Positions 1-7,076 of a stretch of 28,372 bases of DNA are shown here, in pieces. Where the stretch lies: the NCBI GenBank assembly GCA_900770635.1, contig CAAGLB010000157.1:1-28372 (forward strand), given 5' to 3'. The first letter of the stretch is position 1. Every line of letters begins with the position of its first letter. The stretch comes from an uncultured Alistipes sp. Lineage in GTDB: Bacteria > Bacteroidota > Bacteroidia > Bacteroidales > Rikenellaceae. The position numbers and the translations under genes are program-made. Under the pieces are notes generated by a model. That model saw only the letters and a program-made list of their open reading frames with translations. It ran no database searches and was not told the origin of the DNA.

Positions 1-108
1 CTTCTCGATGAACTTACCATCACGTGGCGCTCTGCTATCTGCGGCAACGATGTGGTAGAAAGCATAACCCTTCTTACCGTGACGTGCCAAACGAATTTTA
101 ACAGCCAT
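1..108 (-). CDS. rpsP: 30S ribosomal protein S16, partial (N-terminal 36 residues)
   Basis: The first 36 codons of ribosomal protein S16 are present; the rest lies outside the window to the left. The translated start MAVKIRLARHGKKG, followed by YAFYHIVAADSRAPRDG, is the characteristic S16 N-terminus. S16 is a small-subunit protein that helps 16S rRNA fold. The start is the ATG read from 108 to 106. A full -33/-7 promoter lies upstream (171-202), so the gene has its own transcription start in this position. The identification is secure despite the truncation. Confidence 0.96.
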   Translation of the reverse strand, partial: MAVKIRLARHGKKGYAFYHIVAADSRAPRDGKFIEK

Positions 109-170
109 TTGCTATAAAATTTATTGGTTAAAAAATAATTACGCTCAACCCCTTTGGGTTTTTAAGCGTG

Positions 171-202
171 CAAATGTACGTACAATTTTTTGATCCACCA
201 AA
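171..202 (-). promoter_or_regulatory. Bacteroidetes-type promoter for rpsP
   Basis: Read on the minus strand, TTTG (202-199), a 20-base spacer and TACATTTG (178-171) match the Bacteroidetes sigma-ABfr consensus TTTG-N19-21-TAnnTTTG. The start of transcription would fall near 164, giving a leader of about 55 nt. That leader contains a small inverted repeat (147-151 with 156-160). Confidence 0.75.
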
Positions 203-262
203 CATTTCGCTTAAAAAATATTTGTCATCCCGCACCATACCTTGTATTTATATATATAGTAG

Positions 263-289
263 AAGCGCCCGACCATTGGCCGAGCGCTT
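263..289 (-). terminator. Probable terminator of the large lipoprotein gene
   Basis: A near-perfect 12-bp inverted repeat with a 3-base loop. Its two imperfect positions become G-U wobbles only in the minus-strand RNA, which suggests it works in that direction, downstream of the gene ending at 313. The following sequence is AT-rich but has no clean U run. Confidence 0.5.
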
Positions 290-312
290 GCTTTGTAGTG
301 ATTGCTGATTGA

Positions 313-3300
313 TTACTGGAGTATTGGTTTACCATTAACCAAAGCCCAACGCTTAAGCATCACAGCACCATGCTCACCGTCGAGTGAAATGTTGTCTGGT
401 GATGAGTTGAATGCCTCAATAGCTGCATTCATAGCATCAATATCAGCCTGTGTAGCATCTGTTGCTGCATCATACAAATATGATGATTTAATAGCGGCAT
501 TCTTATTGACATCTTTGCCAACCATTGTAGATGCACCATTCTTTACTGCCCAGCAAGAAGCGATAGTCGCATTACTTGCATAACCAATTATGCAACCGTT
601 ATTGTTGCCGCTTGTAGCAGACTCTGATGAACAAGCTACAATCCAGCTCTTAGTATTCTTGTGGTTTTTGTCCTGCTCAAGATATCCTACAATACCAGCA
701 GCATAGTTTGGAGCAGTGATTGTTGCTTTATTTGTAGATTTGCAAGCAATAATGTATCCATCACTCTTTGATGTATATGAGCGGTGGTGACCAGCAATAC
801 CACCTGCCATCTGTGCAGTTGCAGTTACCTGTGCGTTGTTAACACACTGACCTACAATAGCTCCGTAGTTCATACCTACGATACCGCCAATTCTCTCGCT
901 ACCCTTTACAACGGTGTTTGCATCAGTAGTACAATATGTAACATATGCCATCTTCTCCATCAAATTCTGTGGCTGACCGTCAGGTGTATTTGTTTTGATT
1001 GTACGACGATATACACGACCTACGATGCCACCTACCTCGTTCTTACCCAATACAGAAGAGTTTGTAACGTGGCAGTTGTCGATGTGGCTACCATCCCAGC
1101 AACGACCGATGATAGTACCTGTGTATGTCTCACCGTATTGGCCGCCCTTGTTGTAGACAACTGCATTGTTGAATGTAAGGTTGTCTACCTTAGCACCCTT
1201 AGTCCAACATAGAAATCCTGATGCTACCAAATCGTGCTTGATACGAAGACCAGAGATAGTCTTGCCGTTACCATCGATTGTACCACCATAATACACATAA
1301 GTATCAGTTTCAGCGACATATGATGTTTCGTAGTCGCTAAATGCTGGCCAGTTGCTGCCTGAAGGAATACCATCGGTTACGGTAATAGGGGTGTCGGTGT
1401 AATAGTACTCACCATCCTCACATGCAACCTCCAATGCTGGCATGTTGATATTACCCATAATCTTAAGGCCATAGTTATAGCCATCCTCACGCTTCTCCTC
1501 AACTCGTGATGCCCACCACAAGAGGCCCTTAGCAGTATATACCTCAGCGTAGTCGCCCTTGTCCTCGTAGTCGATAGCTGCAACTACCTCATACCAGTTG
1601 CCATCCTGAACTGTTGTGAAGCCGTCAACCATAAAGCTTGTCTCAGGACCCTCAGCAGCGTTGTTTGCAGGATCGAAGTTCTCGAAACGACCACCGCGAA
1701 CCTCGATAACAGTGTTGTCGCGATCAGCATCTCTCTTGTTGAGAACGAAACCGCTATTGTGCTCGTTGTGGAATACACCACCGTTCACGTAAATCTTACC
1801 ATTGTCACGTGCATAAACAACAGCGTTAGGCTGATTCTTAGCGTCAACACCCGACTTGAAATTACCACCATTGATGATAAGAGTACCCTTAGAGATAACT
1901 GCGTAGCCATCGTTGCCAGATACAGCCTCGATAGTACCCTTGCCCTCGGCGCTCGAGTCAACGATAGTAAGAGAAGCACCCTCAAGAACTACGATAACAT
2001 CTGTGTGAGAGTTGTTTGCTGTGTTTGTGATAGAGTAACCGTTAAGGTCCAAAACTGCGTCAGCGTAAACATAAAGAGTGCGACCGATAGTGTAGTTCTG
2101 ATCCAAAGTTACCTTGCCACCATTAACAAATGCCTCGAATACGTAGTACTGGTTATCCTTGTTGTCGAAGTTGTCATCAACAGTAATATTAATCTGAGTA
2201 GCAGTAGTGAGAACGTTACCGATAACTGTTGTAAGCTTGTTGCGCTCTACTGGGATATCAGTGTTGAACTGAGTAGTCTTAATCTCTTTGCCGTTTGCGC
2301 TCTCAACAGTCATTGTGAAGTGGTATGGAGTCTGGCCCTCCTTCTCTGCAAGAATGTAGTCAGTGAAGAGAGTCATGTGGGTGTGACGCTTAACGCCGTT
2401 TACAGTCTCAGTACCATAAGACTTGTAGTTGTCGTAACCCTCAGTGTAGAAGTGGTTCTGAAGACCGCCATCCTCTACGTTCTTGTAGATATCGTTGTAT
2501 GGGCTATCGAAAGTGATAGTCTCAGTGCTTGTCTGTGCCTCGATCTCACCAGTGATTGCGTTGAAAGCTACTGGGTGCTTAGCATCGTAAGTAACCTCTA
2601 CTCTGCCTGGCTCATCGTTAAGGTTGAGCTCAGCGAGGTCAGTAGCGATAACACGTACCTTACCATAAGGACGCTTCAACTCAATATCCTGAGCAGCTGA
2701 GTTAACGATTGAAAGGACCTTAGTTGCAAAGTAAGCATCGGTGCACTCGTCGTTGATGCCATCATTCTTGACTGTGATGTTGCCAAGAGTAGTGCCAATG
2801 CTGTGGTGCAAACCGAGCTCTTTCTCATCGTTGATAACTGCAACCTTCTGCTCGGTAGTAGTCTTAACCTCCTTGTCAACGAAGTCAGCGAAGACAACGA
2901 AACGGTAGTTGCGGTTAGGAACAAGGCGAAGGTTGAAAGTAACAGGCTGGTACTCGTCAACAACATATACCAAACGATCCTTAACAGAAACTGGGTTACC
3001 ATTCTCGTCAACAGAAGTTACATTGCCCTTATCGTCAACATCGTAAACCTCCAAAGAGTAACGAAGGTTAACGTCGCTCCAGTCAGTGCGGAGAGCGTCA
3101 TCTTTAGTGCCACCCTGAAGGTAGTCGATAGCACCATAAGCGCTATTCAATGCTTTCTGATCCACGTCCTTGTCACCAGCACGTGTGCCAGCGATCTCAG
3201 GTGCAGCGACAGAAAGCTGGAAGTCAACCTCGCCGCCTACCTGAACAGGAGCGTCGAAGTCCTGCTGACATGATGCCAAACCGAGCACCAAAGCAGCAAA

Positions 3301-3318
3301 AGCTAAAAGTCTTTTCAT
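313..3318 (-). CDS. Large surface lipoprotein with DUF6562-like N-terminus, beta-helix-like middle and GLUG-type repeats
   Basis: A 1001-residue predicted lipoprotein. Residues 1-17 form a type II signal with lipobox LASC (Cys17), so it is probably anchored in the outer membrane. Residues of about 30-370 resemble the DUF6562 / fimbrillin-like domains of Bacteroidales surface proteins; this is recall, not a search. Residues of about 410-570 carry beta-helix features: LYVYADAVLDLNGYSI and repeated IxxGGxF turns (INGGNF, VNGGVF, VRGGRF). Residues of about 680-930 contain GLUG-like motifs such as EVGGIVGRV, IGGIVGM and MAGGIAGHH. The C-terminus ends WALVNGKPILQ, a common close for GLUG proteins. 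A fimbrial or adhesive role is inferred; no ligand can be named. The gene stands alone, with a C9 tract upstream. Confidence 0.8.
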   Translation of the reverse strand: MKRLLAFAALVLGLASCQQDFDAPVQVGGEVDFQLSVAAPEIAGTRAGDKDVDQKALNSAYGAIDYLQGGTKDDALRTDWSDVNLRYSLEVYDVDDKGNVTSVDENGNPVSVKDRLVYVVDEYQPVTFNLRLVPNRNYRFVVFADFVDKEVKTTTEQKVAVINDEKELGLHHSIGTTLGNITVKNDGINDECTDAYFATKVLSIVNSAAQDIELKRPYGKVRVIATDLAELNLNDEPGRVEVTYDAKHPVAFNAITGEIEAQTSTETITFDSPYNDIYKNVEDGGLQNHFYTEGYDNYKSYGTETVNGVKRHTHMTLFTDYILAEKEGQTPYHFTMTVESANGKEIKTTQFNTDIPVERNKLTTVIGNVLTTATQINITVDDNFDNKDNQYYVFEAFVNGGKVTLDQNYTIGRTLYVYADAVLDLNGYSITNTANNSHTDVIVVLEGASLTIVDSSAEGKGTIEAVSGNDGYAVISKGTLIINGGNFKSGVDAKNQPNAVVYARDNGKIYVNGGVFHNEHNSGFVLNKRDADRDNTVIEVRGGRFENFDPANNAAEGPETSFMVDGFTTVQDGNWYEVVAAIDYEDKGDYAEVYTAKGLLWWASRVEEKREDGYNYGLKIMGNINMPALEVACEDGEYYYTDTPITVTDGIPSGSNWPAFSDYETSYVAETDTYVYYGGTIDGNGKTISGLRIKHDLVASGFLCWTKGAKVDNLTFNNAVVYNKGGQYGETYTGTIIGRCWDGSHIDNCHVTNSSVLGKNEVGGIVGRVYRRTIKTNTPDGQPQNLMEKMAYVTYCTTDANTVVKGSERIGGIVGMNYGAIVGQCVNNAQVTATAQMAGGIAGHHRSYTSKSDGYIIACKSTNKATITAPNYAAGIVGYLEQDKNHKNTKSWIVACSSESATSGNNNGCIIGYASNATIASCWAVKNGASTMVGKDVNKNAAIKSSYLYDAATDATQADIDAMNAAIEAFNSSPDNISLDGEHGAVMLKRWALVNGKPILQ

Positions 3319-3401
3319 AACTGAAAATGTTAATGTTAAAAATTTATTTGTTTAGTTTCTTTGTTTATTCATGTTTAAGTAGTGCGAGATGATTATAACT
3401 G

Positions 3402-3410
3402 CCCCCCCCC
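3402..3410. repeat. C9 homopolymer (G9 on the lipoprotein coding strand)
   Basis: Nine consecutive C bases about 85 bp upstream of the lipoprotein start, between the candidate -7 box (3482-3489) and the start codon. Such tracts are prone to slipped-strand length change. Here it would lie in the 5' leader rather than in the coding frame or the promoter spacer. Confidence 0.85.
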
Positions 3411-3481
3411 TCAATAAGTTACGGGTTTAGTGGTGGTATAATCGTTGATTCACATCGGTTTAAACATTTGCTTTCACACAA

Positions 3482-3489
3482 CAAAAATA
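3482..3489 (-). promoter_or_regulatory. Candidate -7 box for the large lipoprotein gene
   Basis: Minus-strand TATTTTTG fits TAnnTTTG. No TTTG is found at the expected -33 distance, so this is a weak call. If used, the leader would be about 155 nt and would include the G9 run. Confidence 0.35.
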
Positions 3490-3667
3490 GAAAAAATATC
3501 GAGATTTCATACTCTTTTTGGGTATTTTTTTAATTGAAAATTAAAGATTGAGTAATATTGGTTATTCGGTGCGTATTTTGGTTTGTGGGTTGATCGGCAC
3601 GATTGCGGCTTTTGGCTCGAGATTTGATAGGTGTTTGAGTGAGTTTAATCTATAAATTTATTTGTTT

Positions 3668-4144
3668 ATGATGCCAGTAAAAAAATTGAATCGACTCCCA
3701 GGAGTGTTTAGCGACTTGTTCTATGATCAGTGGCCCGAGGTCTTTGCCAAGCGAGGTGCAGCACCCGCCATTAATGTTATCGAGACTGACAAAAAGTATA
3801 AGGTCGAGATAGCTGCGCCAGGCATGACCAAGGATGATTTTCGTATTGAGCTAAATACTGAAAATCAGCTTGTTGTCTGCATGGAAAAGGCGGCAGAGAA
3901 GGATGTTAAGGAGGGCGATAAGAAGGAGTGTTGTATGGATAAGGAGTGCGATGCCGACGAGAAGCATCACTACCTCCGACGTGAGTTTACATACGCCTCA
4001 TATCGCCAGGTTTTCAACCTTCCTGAGAATGTTGATCGTGACAACATCAAGGCCAAGATGAAGCATGGCGTGCTGAACATCAAGTTGCCTAAGAAGGTGG
4101 CTGTGGATAAGCCTGCTGATGTCAAGTTGATCGAGGTGGAGTAG
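3668..4144 (+). CDS. Hsp20-family small heat-shock protein with a Cys/His-rich insert
   Basis: A small heat-shock protein of 158 residues, an ATP-independent holdase that binds unfolding proteins in the cytoplasm. The alpha-crystallin domain covers about residues 34-140. It includes YKVEIAAPGMTKDDFRIEL, the strand after the insert (HYLRREFTY) and the conserved GVLNIKLPKK near its end. A charged insert (about 74-101) in the middle of the domain carries Cys88, Cys89 and Cys94 and ends in His100-His101; Cys71 lies just before it. This loop is normally Lys/Glu-rich without clustered Cys, so metal binding or redox sensing is possible but unproven. ATGs at 3668 and 3671 are equally plausible starts; a TTG at 3662 is less likely. 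It is a single-gene unit followed by two hairpins. Confidence 0.9.
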   Translation: MMPVKKLNRLPGVFSDLFYDQWPEVFAKRGAAPAINVIETDKKYKVEIAAPGMTKDDFRIELNTENQLVVCMEKAAEKDVKEGDKKECCMDKECDADEKHHYLRREFTYASYRQVFNLPENVDRDNIKAKMKHGVLNIKLPKKVAVDKPADVKLIEVE

Positions 4145-4157
4145 TGAATAAGGAAGC

Positions 4158-4192
4158 CGTCTTGCAAGGCTAAAACAGGACCTTGTAAGACG
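4158..4192 (+). other. Hairpin just after hsp20
   Basis: A 12-bp stem (4158-4169 with 4181-4192, one G-U pair) around an 11-base loop, starting 13 bases after the hsp20 stop codon. No T run follows, so it may stabilise the 3' end of the mRNA or act together with the next hairpin, rather than terminate by itself. Confidence 0.5.
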
Positions 4193-4205
4193 ACTCCTAA
4201 AAGTA

Positions 4206-4235
4206 AAAGTGGGTGTCCCGAGAGATACCCACTTT
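4206..4235. terminator. Bidirectional terminator between hsp20 and the zinc-ribbon membrane gene
   Basis: Perfect 9-bp stem (4206-4214 with 4227-4235) followed on the plus strand by a T-rich tail (GTTTTTTATT at 4240-4249). It sits between convergent genes ending at 4144 and 4246 and could serve both. Confidence 0.75.
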
Positions 4236-4245
4236 ATTGTGTTTT

Positions 4246-4662
4246 TTATTCTTTATTTCGCTGTGTTCGTAGCATCTGCGATATCTCGGCAAGTGTGCCG
4301 AATGTTGCCCATGATATTAGTGCTGTGACGAATATGGCGATGGCAATGACTATTGATAACAATGTGGGGTTGTTGTAGTTAACATCTACGAAGTTAGGTA
4401 ATAGTAGAGCTCCTAATGCGAGGAATATGCCAAGGATTAGTGTTATGTCGCCAGCATATATGAGTACCGACTCTCGAAATATATATTTATTCTTTTTTGC
4501 TTCGCTATTATTTGCGTAGTTTTCCATTACCACCACTTCGTTTGACTCCGCTGAGGCACACTCCTCGGGGCGCTCGGCGTTGCACTTAGGACAGGTGTTA
4601 GTGTCGGCCGAAACAAGGGTGTTGCAGTTGCGACACAGCCATGTGTTGTTGTTCTCGTTCAT
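4246..4662 (-). CDS. Zinc-ribbon protein with two membrane segments, function unknown
   Basis: A 138-residue protein. Cys10, Cys13, Cys24 and Cys27 form two CxxC knuckles typical of an N-terminal zinc ribbon. A charged linker and two hydrophobic segments follow (about 66-89 and 100-122), then a short basic tail (LRTQRNKE). It is therefore probably a double-pass inner-membrane protein with a cytoplasmic zinc ribbon, an architecture widespread in bacteria without an assigned role. It lies 9 bp downstream of another small Cys-rich membrane protein on the same strand, so the two are probably co-transcribed from the promoter at 4968-4999. I do not recognise a specific family. Confidence 0.75.
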   Translation of the reverse strand: MNENNNTWLCRNCNTLVSADTNTCPKCNAERPEECASAESNEVVVMENYANNSEAKKNKYIFRESVLIYAGDITLILGIFLALGALLLPNFVDVNYNNPTLLSIVIAIAIFVTALISWATFGTLAEISQMLRTQRNKE

Positions 4663-4671
4663 AGTTGATTG

Positions 4672-4923
4672 TTATTTTGTGTGGTCGATGTCGCAACCTG
4701 CGCAGTTGCCCGAGCAGATGTTGTCGCTGTCGCAGTCGTTGAGTCCCATGTCCTCACGTGTCTCCTGTACGGCGCACTTGATGCCCATCTTCTGCATGTT
4801 GGGGTTTGTCGATATTTCCGACTCGATGTGATGTCCCTTAAAGATATATGTCAGCGACATTGCCAAGGCGAAAAATCCGACTACGGCGATGGCGGCAATA
4901 ACAGTAACAAGGATCGTATTCAT
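4672..4923 (-). CDS. Small Cys-rich single-pass membrane protein
   Basis: An 83-residue protein. Residues of about 5-27 form one transmembrane helix. The hydrophilic remainder carries Cys50, Cys64, Cys70, Cys74 and Cys77, the last three in ICSGNCAGC. The layout (one helix, then a Cys-rich tail) recalls NqrM, which helps mature the Na+-translocating NADH:quinone reductase, and also small Bacteroidetes membrane proteins of unknown role. Neither match can be confirmed by eye. It is the first gene of a probable two-gene unit with the downstream zinc-ribbon membrane protein and is divergent from trkA. The Cys cluster suggests metal or iron-sulfur handling as an inference only. Confidence 0.65.
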   Translation of the reverse strand: MNTILVTVIAAIAVVGFFALAMSLTYIFKGHHIESEISTNPNMQKMGIKCAVQETREDMGLNDCDSDNICSGNCAGCDIDHTK

Positions 4924-4952
4924 AGCCTTTTTGTTAAAAACTTAGTTTTTAG

Positions 4953-4983
4953 TTGCTTTTTCGAGTGCAAATTTATATATTTG
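4953..4983 (+). promoter_or_regulatory. Promoter for the trkA operon
   Basis: TTG (4953-4955), a 20-base spacer and TATATTTG (4976-4983) match the Bacteroidetes promoter consensus. Transcription would start near 4990, about 70 nt before the trkA ATG. It is interleaved with the opposite-strand promoter at 4968-4999. Confidence 0.7.
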
Positions 4984-4999
4984 CGCTTGATTTTGCAAA
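4968..4999 (-). promoter_or_regulatory. Promoter for the two small membrane-protein genes
   Basis: On the minus strand, TTTG (4999-4996), a 20-base spacer and TAAATTTG (4975-4968) form a full consensus promoter. Its -7 box abuts the -7 box of the trkA promoter. The two boxes form the inverted repeat GCAAAT-N6-ATTTGC at 4967-4984. Confidence 0.75.
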
Positions 5000-5061
5000 T
5001 GTTATAGCTCGTTATTAGATAACGGCTGTATGTAATTGTTTTATACTCACTTGATTACTCT

Positions 5062-6402
5062 ATGAAGATTGTTATCGCTGGCGCAGGAGATATGGGTACG
5101 CATCTTGCCAAGATGCTTAGTGGTAATGGCCACGACATAACTGTTGCCGATGTCGATCCCAAGGCGCTTGCCGAAGTAGATAGCCTTGTGGATGTTGTCA
5201 CTGTCGAGGGTGACACCACCCAGTTTTCGGTGTTGCGCAAGGCAGGTGTTCGCAAGTGCGACCTCTTTATTGCTGTGCGCTCTGTCGAAAACGATAACAT
5301 ACTATCAGCTGTTGTGGCTAAGCAGATGGGCGCTAAGAAGGCTATTGCTCGTGTCGATAGTAGCGAGTATCTCGAGCCTAATAGTAAGGAGGTATTTATC
5401 GACATGGGTATCGACTACATCTTCTATCCCGAGCATATCGCTGCCCGTGAGGTTATCAACCTCTTGGGACATACATCTACAACCGAGTATGTGGAGTTTG
5501 CTGGTGGTAAGCTATCGTTGGTGGCCTTCCGTTTGGAGCTTACGTCGCCACTTTTGGGTAAGAGTGTCATCGATCGTGATAACTTCGACGAGGATCTCGA
5601 CTATCGTACCGTAGCTATTGTGCGTGGTGCAAAGACAATAATACCTACTGCCGACACTCTTTACGAGGAGGGCGATATGGTCTATGTCATTGCTCGCAAC
5701 AATGCTACGCAGCGCATTGTCGAGCAGTCGGGACGTAGCGAGGTTGTCATTCGCAATATGATGATCTTGGGTGGCTCACGCATCGGTGTGCGTATTGCTC
5801 GTGAGTTGCAGGAGGATGTTAATATCAAGCTCGTTGATTACAACGCCGATAAGGCCTTTCGTCTTGCCGAGTATCTGGATAAGACGCTTATCATCAACGA
5901 GGATGGACGTGATACCGAGGCGATGCTCGAGGAGGATATTCAGGGCATGGATGCCTTTGTGGCAGTTACGGGACGTAGCGAAACAAACATTCTTGCAGCG
6001 ATGCTTGCTAAGCGCATGGGCGTGAAGAAGGTTATTGCCGAGGTTGAAAATATCAACTACATATCGCTTGCCGAGAGTATTGGTGTCGACACCATAATCA
6101 ACAAAAAGCTCGTTACGGCATCTAACATCTTCCGCTTTACGATGGCTACGGATGTTCAGGCGGTGAAGTGTCTTACTGGCAGTCAGGCCGAGGTTATGGA
6201 GTTTATTGTTAAGCCCAATGCGCCTGCTACGAAGTGTTGTGTGAGCGAGATGGGATTTCCCGATGGGGCTATCATTGGTGGCGTTGTGCGTGGCGATAGA
6301 GTGTTTATCGCTGTCGACCACACTCAGATTCAGCCTTATGACCGAGTTGTTGTGTTCTCAATGCCTGAGAGCGTGATGCAGGTTGCGGAGTACTTTAATT
6401 AG
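5062..6402 (+). CDS. trkA: Trk potassium uptake system peripheral NAD-binding protein TrkA
   Basis: A cytoplasmic regulatory subunit that gates the TrkH/TrkG potassium channel in response to NAD(H) or ATP. The 446 residues show the usual duplicated layout. The first RCK domain begins MKIVIAGAGDMGTHLAKML (GxGxxG Rossmann motif) with an acidic strand-2 end (VADVD). Its TrkA-C domain is around 140-215. A second Rossmann domain begins near 231 (MMILGGSRIGVRIA) and is followed by a second TrkA-C domain. Length matches full-size TrkA. It heads a six-gene plus-strand run and shares a divergent promoter region with the small membrane-protein genes. The channel subunit TrkH is not adjacent and must be elsewhere if present. 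Confidence 0.93.
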   Translation: MKIVIAGAGDMGTHLAKMLSGNGHDITVADVDPKALAEVDSLVDVVTVEGDTTQFSVLRKAGVRKCDLFIAVRSVENDNILSAVVAKQMGAKKAIARVDSSEYLEPNSKEVFIDMGIDYIFYPEHIAAREVINLLGHTSTTEYVEFAGGKLSLVAFRLELTSPLLGKSVIDRDNFDEDLDYRTVAIVRGAKTIIPTADTLYEEGDMVYVIARNNATQRIVEQSGRSEVVIRNMMILGGSRIGVRIARELQEDVNIKLVDYNADKAFRLAEYLDKTLIINEDGRDTEAMLEEDIQGMDAFVAVTGRSETNILAAMLAKRMGVKKVIAEVENINYISLAESIGVDTIINKKLVTASNIFRFTMATDVQAVKCLTGSQAEVMEFIVKPNAPATKCCVSEMGFPDGAIIGGVVRGDRVFIAVDHTQIQPYDRVVVFSMPESVMQVAEYFN

Positions 6403-6433
6403 AATAAGATAAAATAATATAAACTACTGACTT

Positions 6434-7054
6434 ATGTATATAGCTATTGCAGGTAATATCGGCAGCGGCAAGACCACGCTCACCGAGATACTTACTAAGC
6501 GCTACGGGGCTAAGGCATACTACGAAAATCTTGCTAACCCCTACATCAGCGACTTTTATGAGGATATGGGCCGTTGGTCGTTCCACCTTCAGCTCTGGTT
6601 TTTGGGAAGCCGCATCCAGCAGACATTGGAGATGCTGGCTGATGGCTCGGAGAATATCGTGCAGGATCGTACGATATATGAGGATGCTCACATCTTTGCC
6701 AACAATCTCCACGCTATGGGCCTTATGGCGAGCCGTGATTTCGACACCTACATGAAGATGTTTAACATCGAGCAGGATTTGTTGCCTAAGCCCGATGTGT
6801 TGATCTATCTCAAAGCGAGTGTTCCTACGCTCATCTCGCAGATTAAGATGCGTGGTAGAGAGTATGAGCAGAATATCGACGAGGAGTATCTCATTCGCCT
6901 CAATGATAAGTACAACCACTGGATTGAGAATATCTATGAGGGACGTGTGCTTGTTGTTGATAAGGATACAGATGATTTTGTTGCCGATCCTTCGATCATC
7001 GACCGTATATGTGCCGAGGTTGAGGAGATGTGCAGCGGAAAGCGTCAGTTGTAG
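6434..7054 (+). CDS. Deoxynucleoside kinase family protein
   Basis: A 206-residue kinase of the deoxyadenosine/deoxyguanosine kinase family, which phosphorylates salvaged deoxynucleosides to their 5'-monophosphates using ATP. The P-loop AGNIGSGKTT is at residues 6-15, the Glu of YYENL at 31 fits the substrate-binding position, DRT(IYED) at 78-80 is the family's DRS-type motif, and the lid arginines fit R140/R142 (MRGREYE). Length is normal for the family. It lies 31 bp after trkA and 22 bp before the methyltransferase gene, so it is probably co-transcribed. Exact substrate preference cannot be read from sequence. Confidence 0.9.
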   Translation: MYIAIAGNIGSGKTTLTEILTKRYGAKAYYENLANPYISDFYEDMGRWSFHLQLWFLGSRIQQTLEMLADGSENIVQDRTIYEDAHIFANNLHAMGLMASRDFDTYMKMFNIEQDLLPKPDVLIYLKASVPTLISQIKMRGREYEQNIDEEYLIRLNDKYNHWIENIYEGRVLVVDKDTDDFVADPSIIDRICAEVEEMCSGKRQL

Positions 7055-7076
7055 TCGACAATAAAAGGTCTTTACC

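Larger units (their letters stand above)
3319..3667. other. Divergent intergenic region between the lipoprotein gene and hsp20
   Basis: An AT-rich 349-bp region holding the leader of the minus-strand lipoprotein gene, a C9 run and a candidate -7 box for that gene. I found no convincing TAnnTTTG promoter for the plus-strand hsp20 gene and no small ORF worth calling. Confidence 0.6.

Noticed and set aside
1759..2700. A 313-codon plus-strand frame inside the large lipoprotein gene
   Set aside because: It is antisense to a well-supported lipoprotein with a signal peptide and repeats, has no recognisable motif, and its composition mirrors the reverse complement of that gene.
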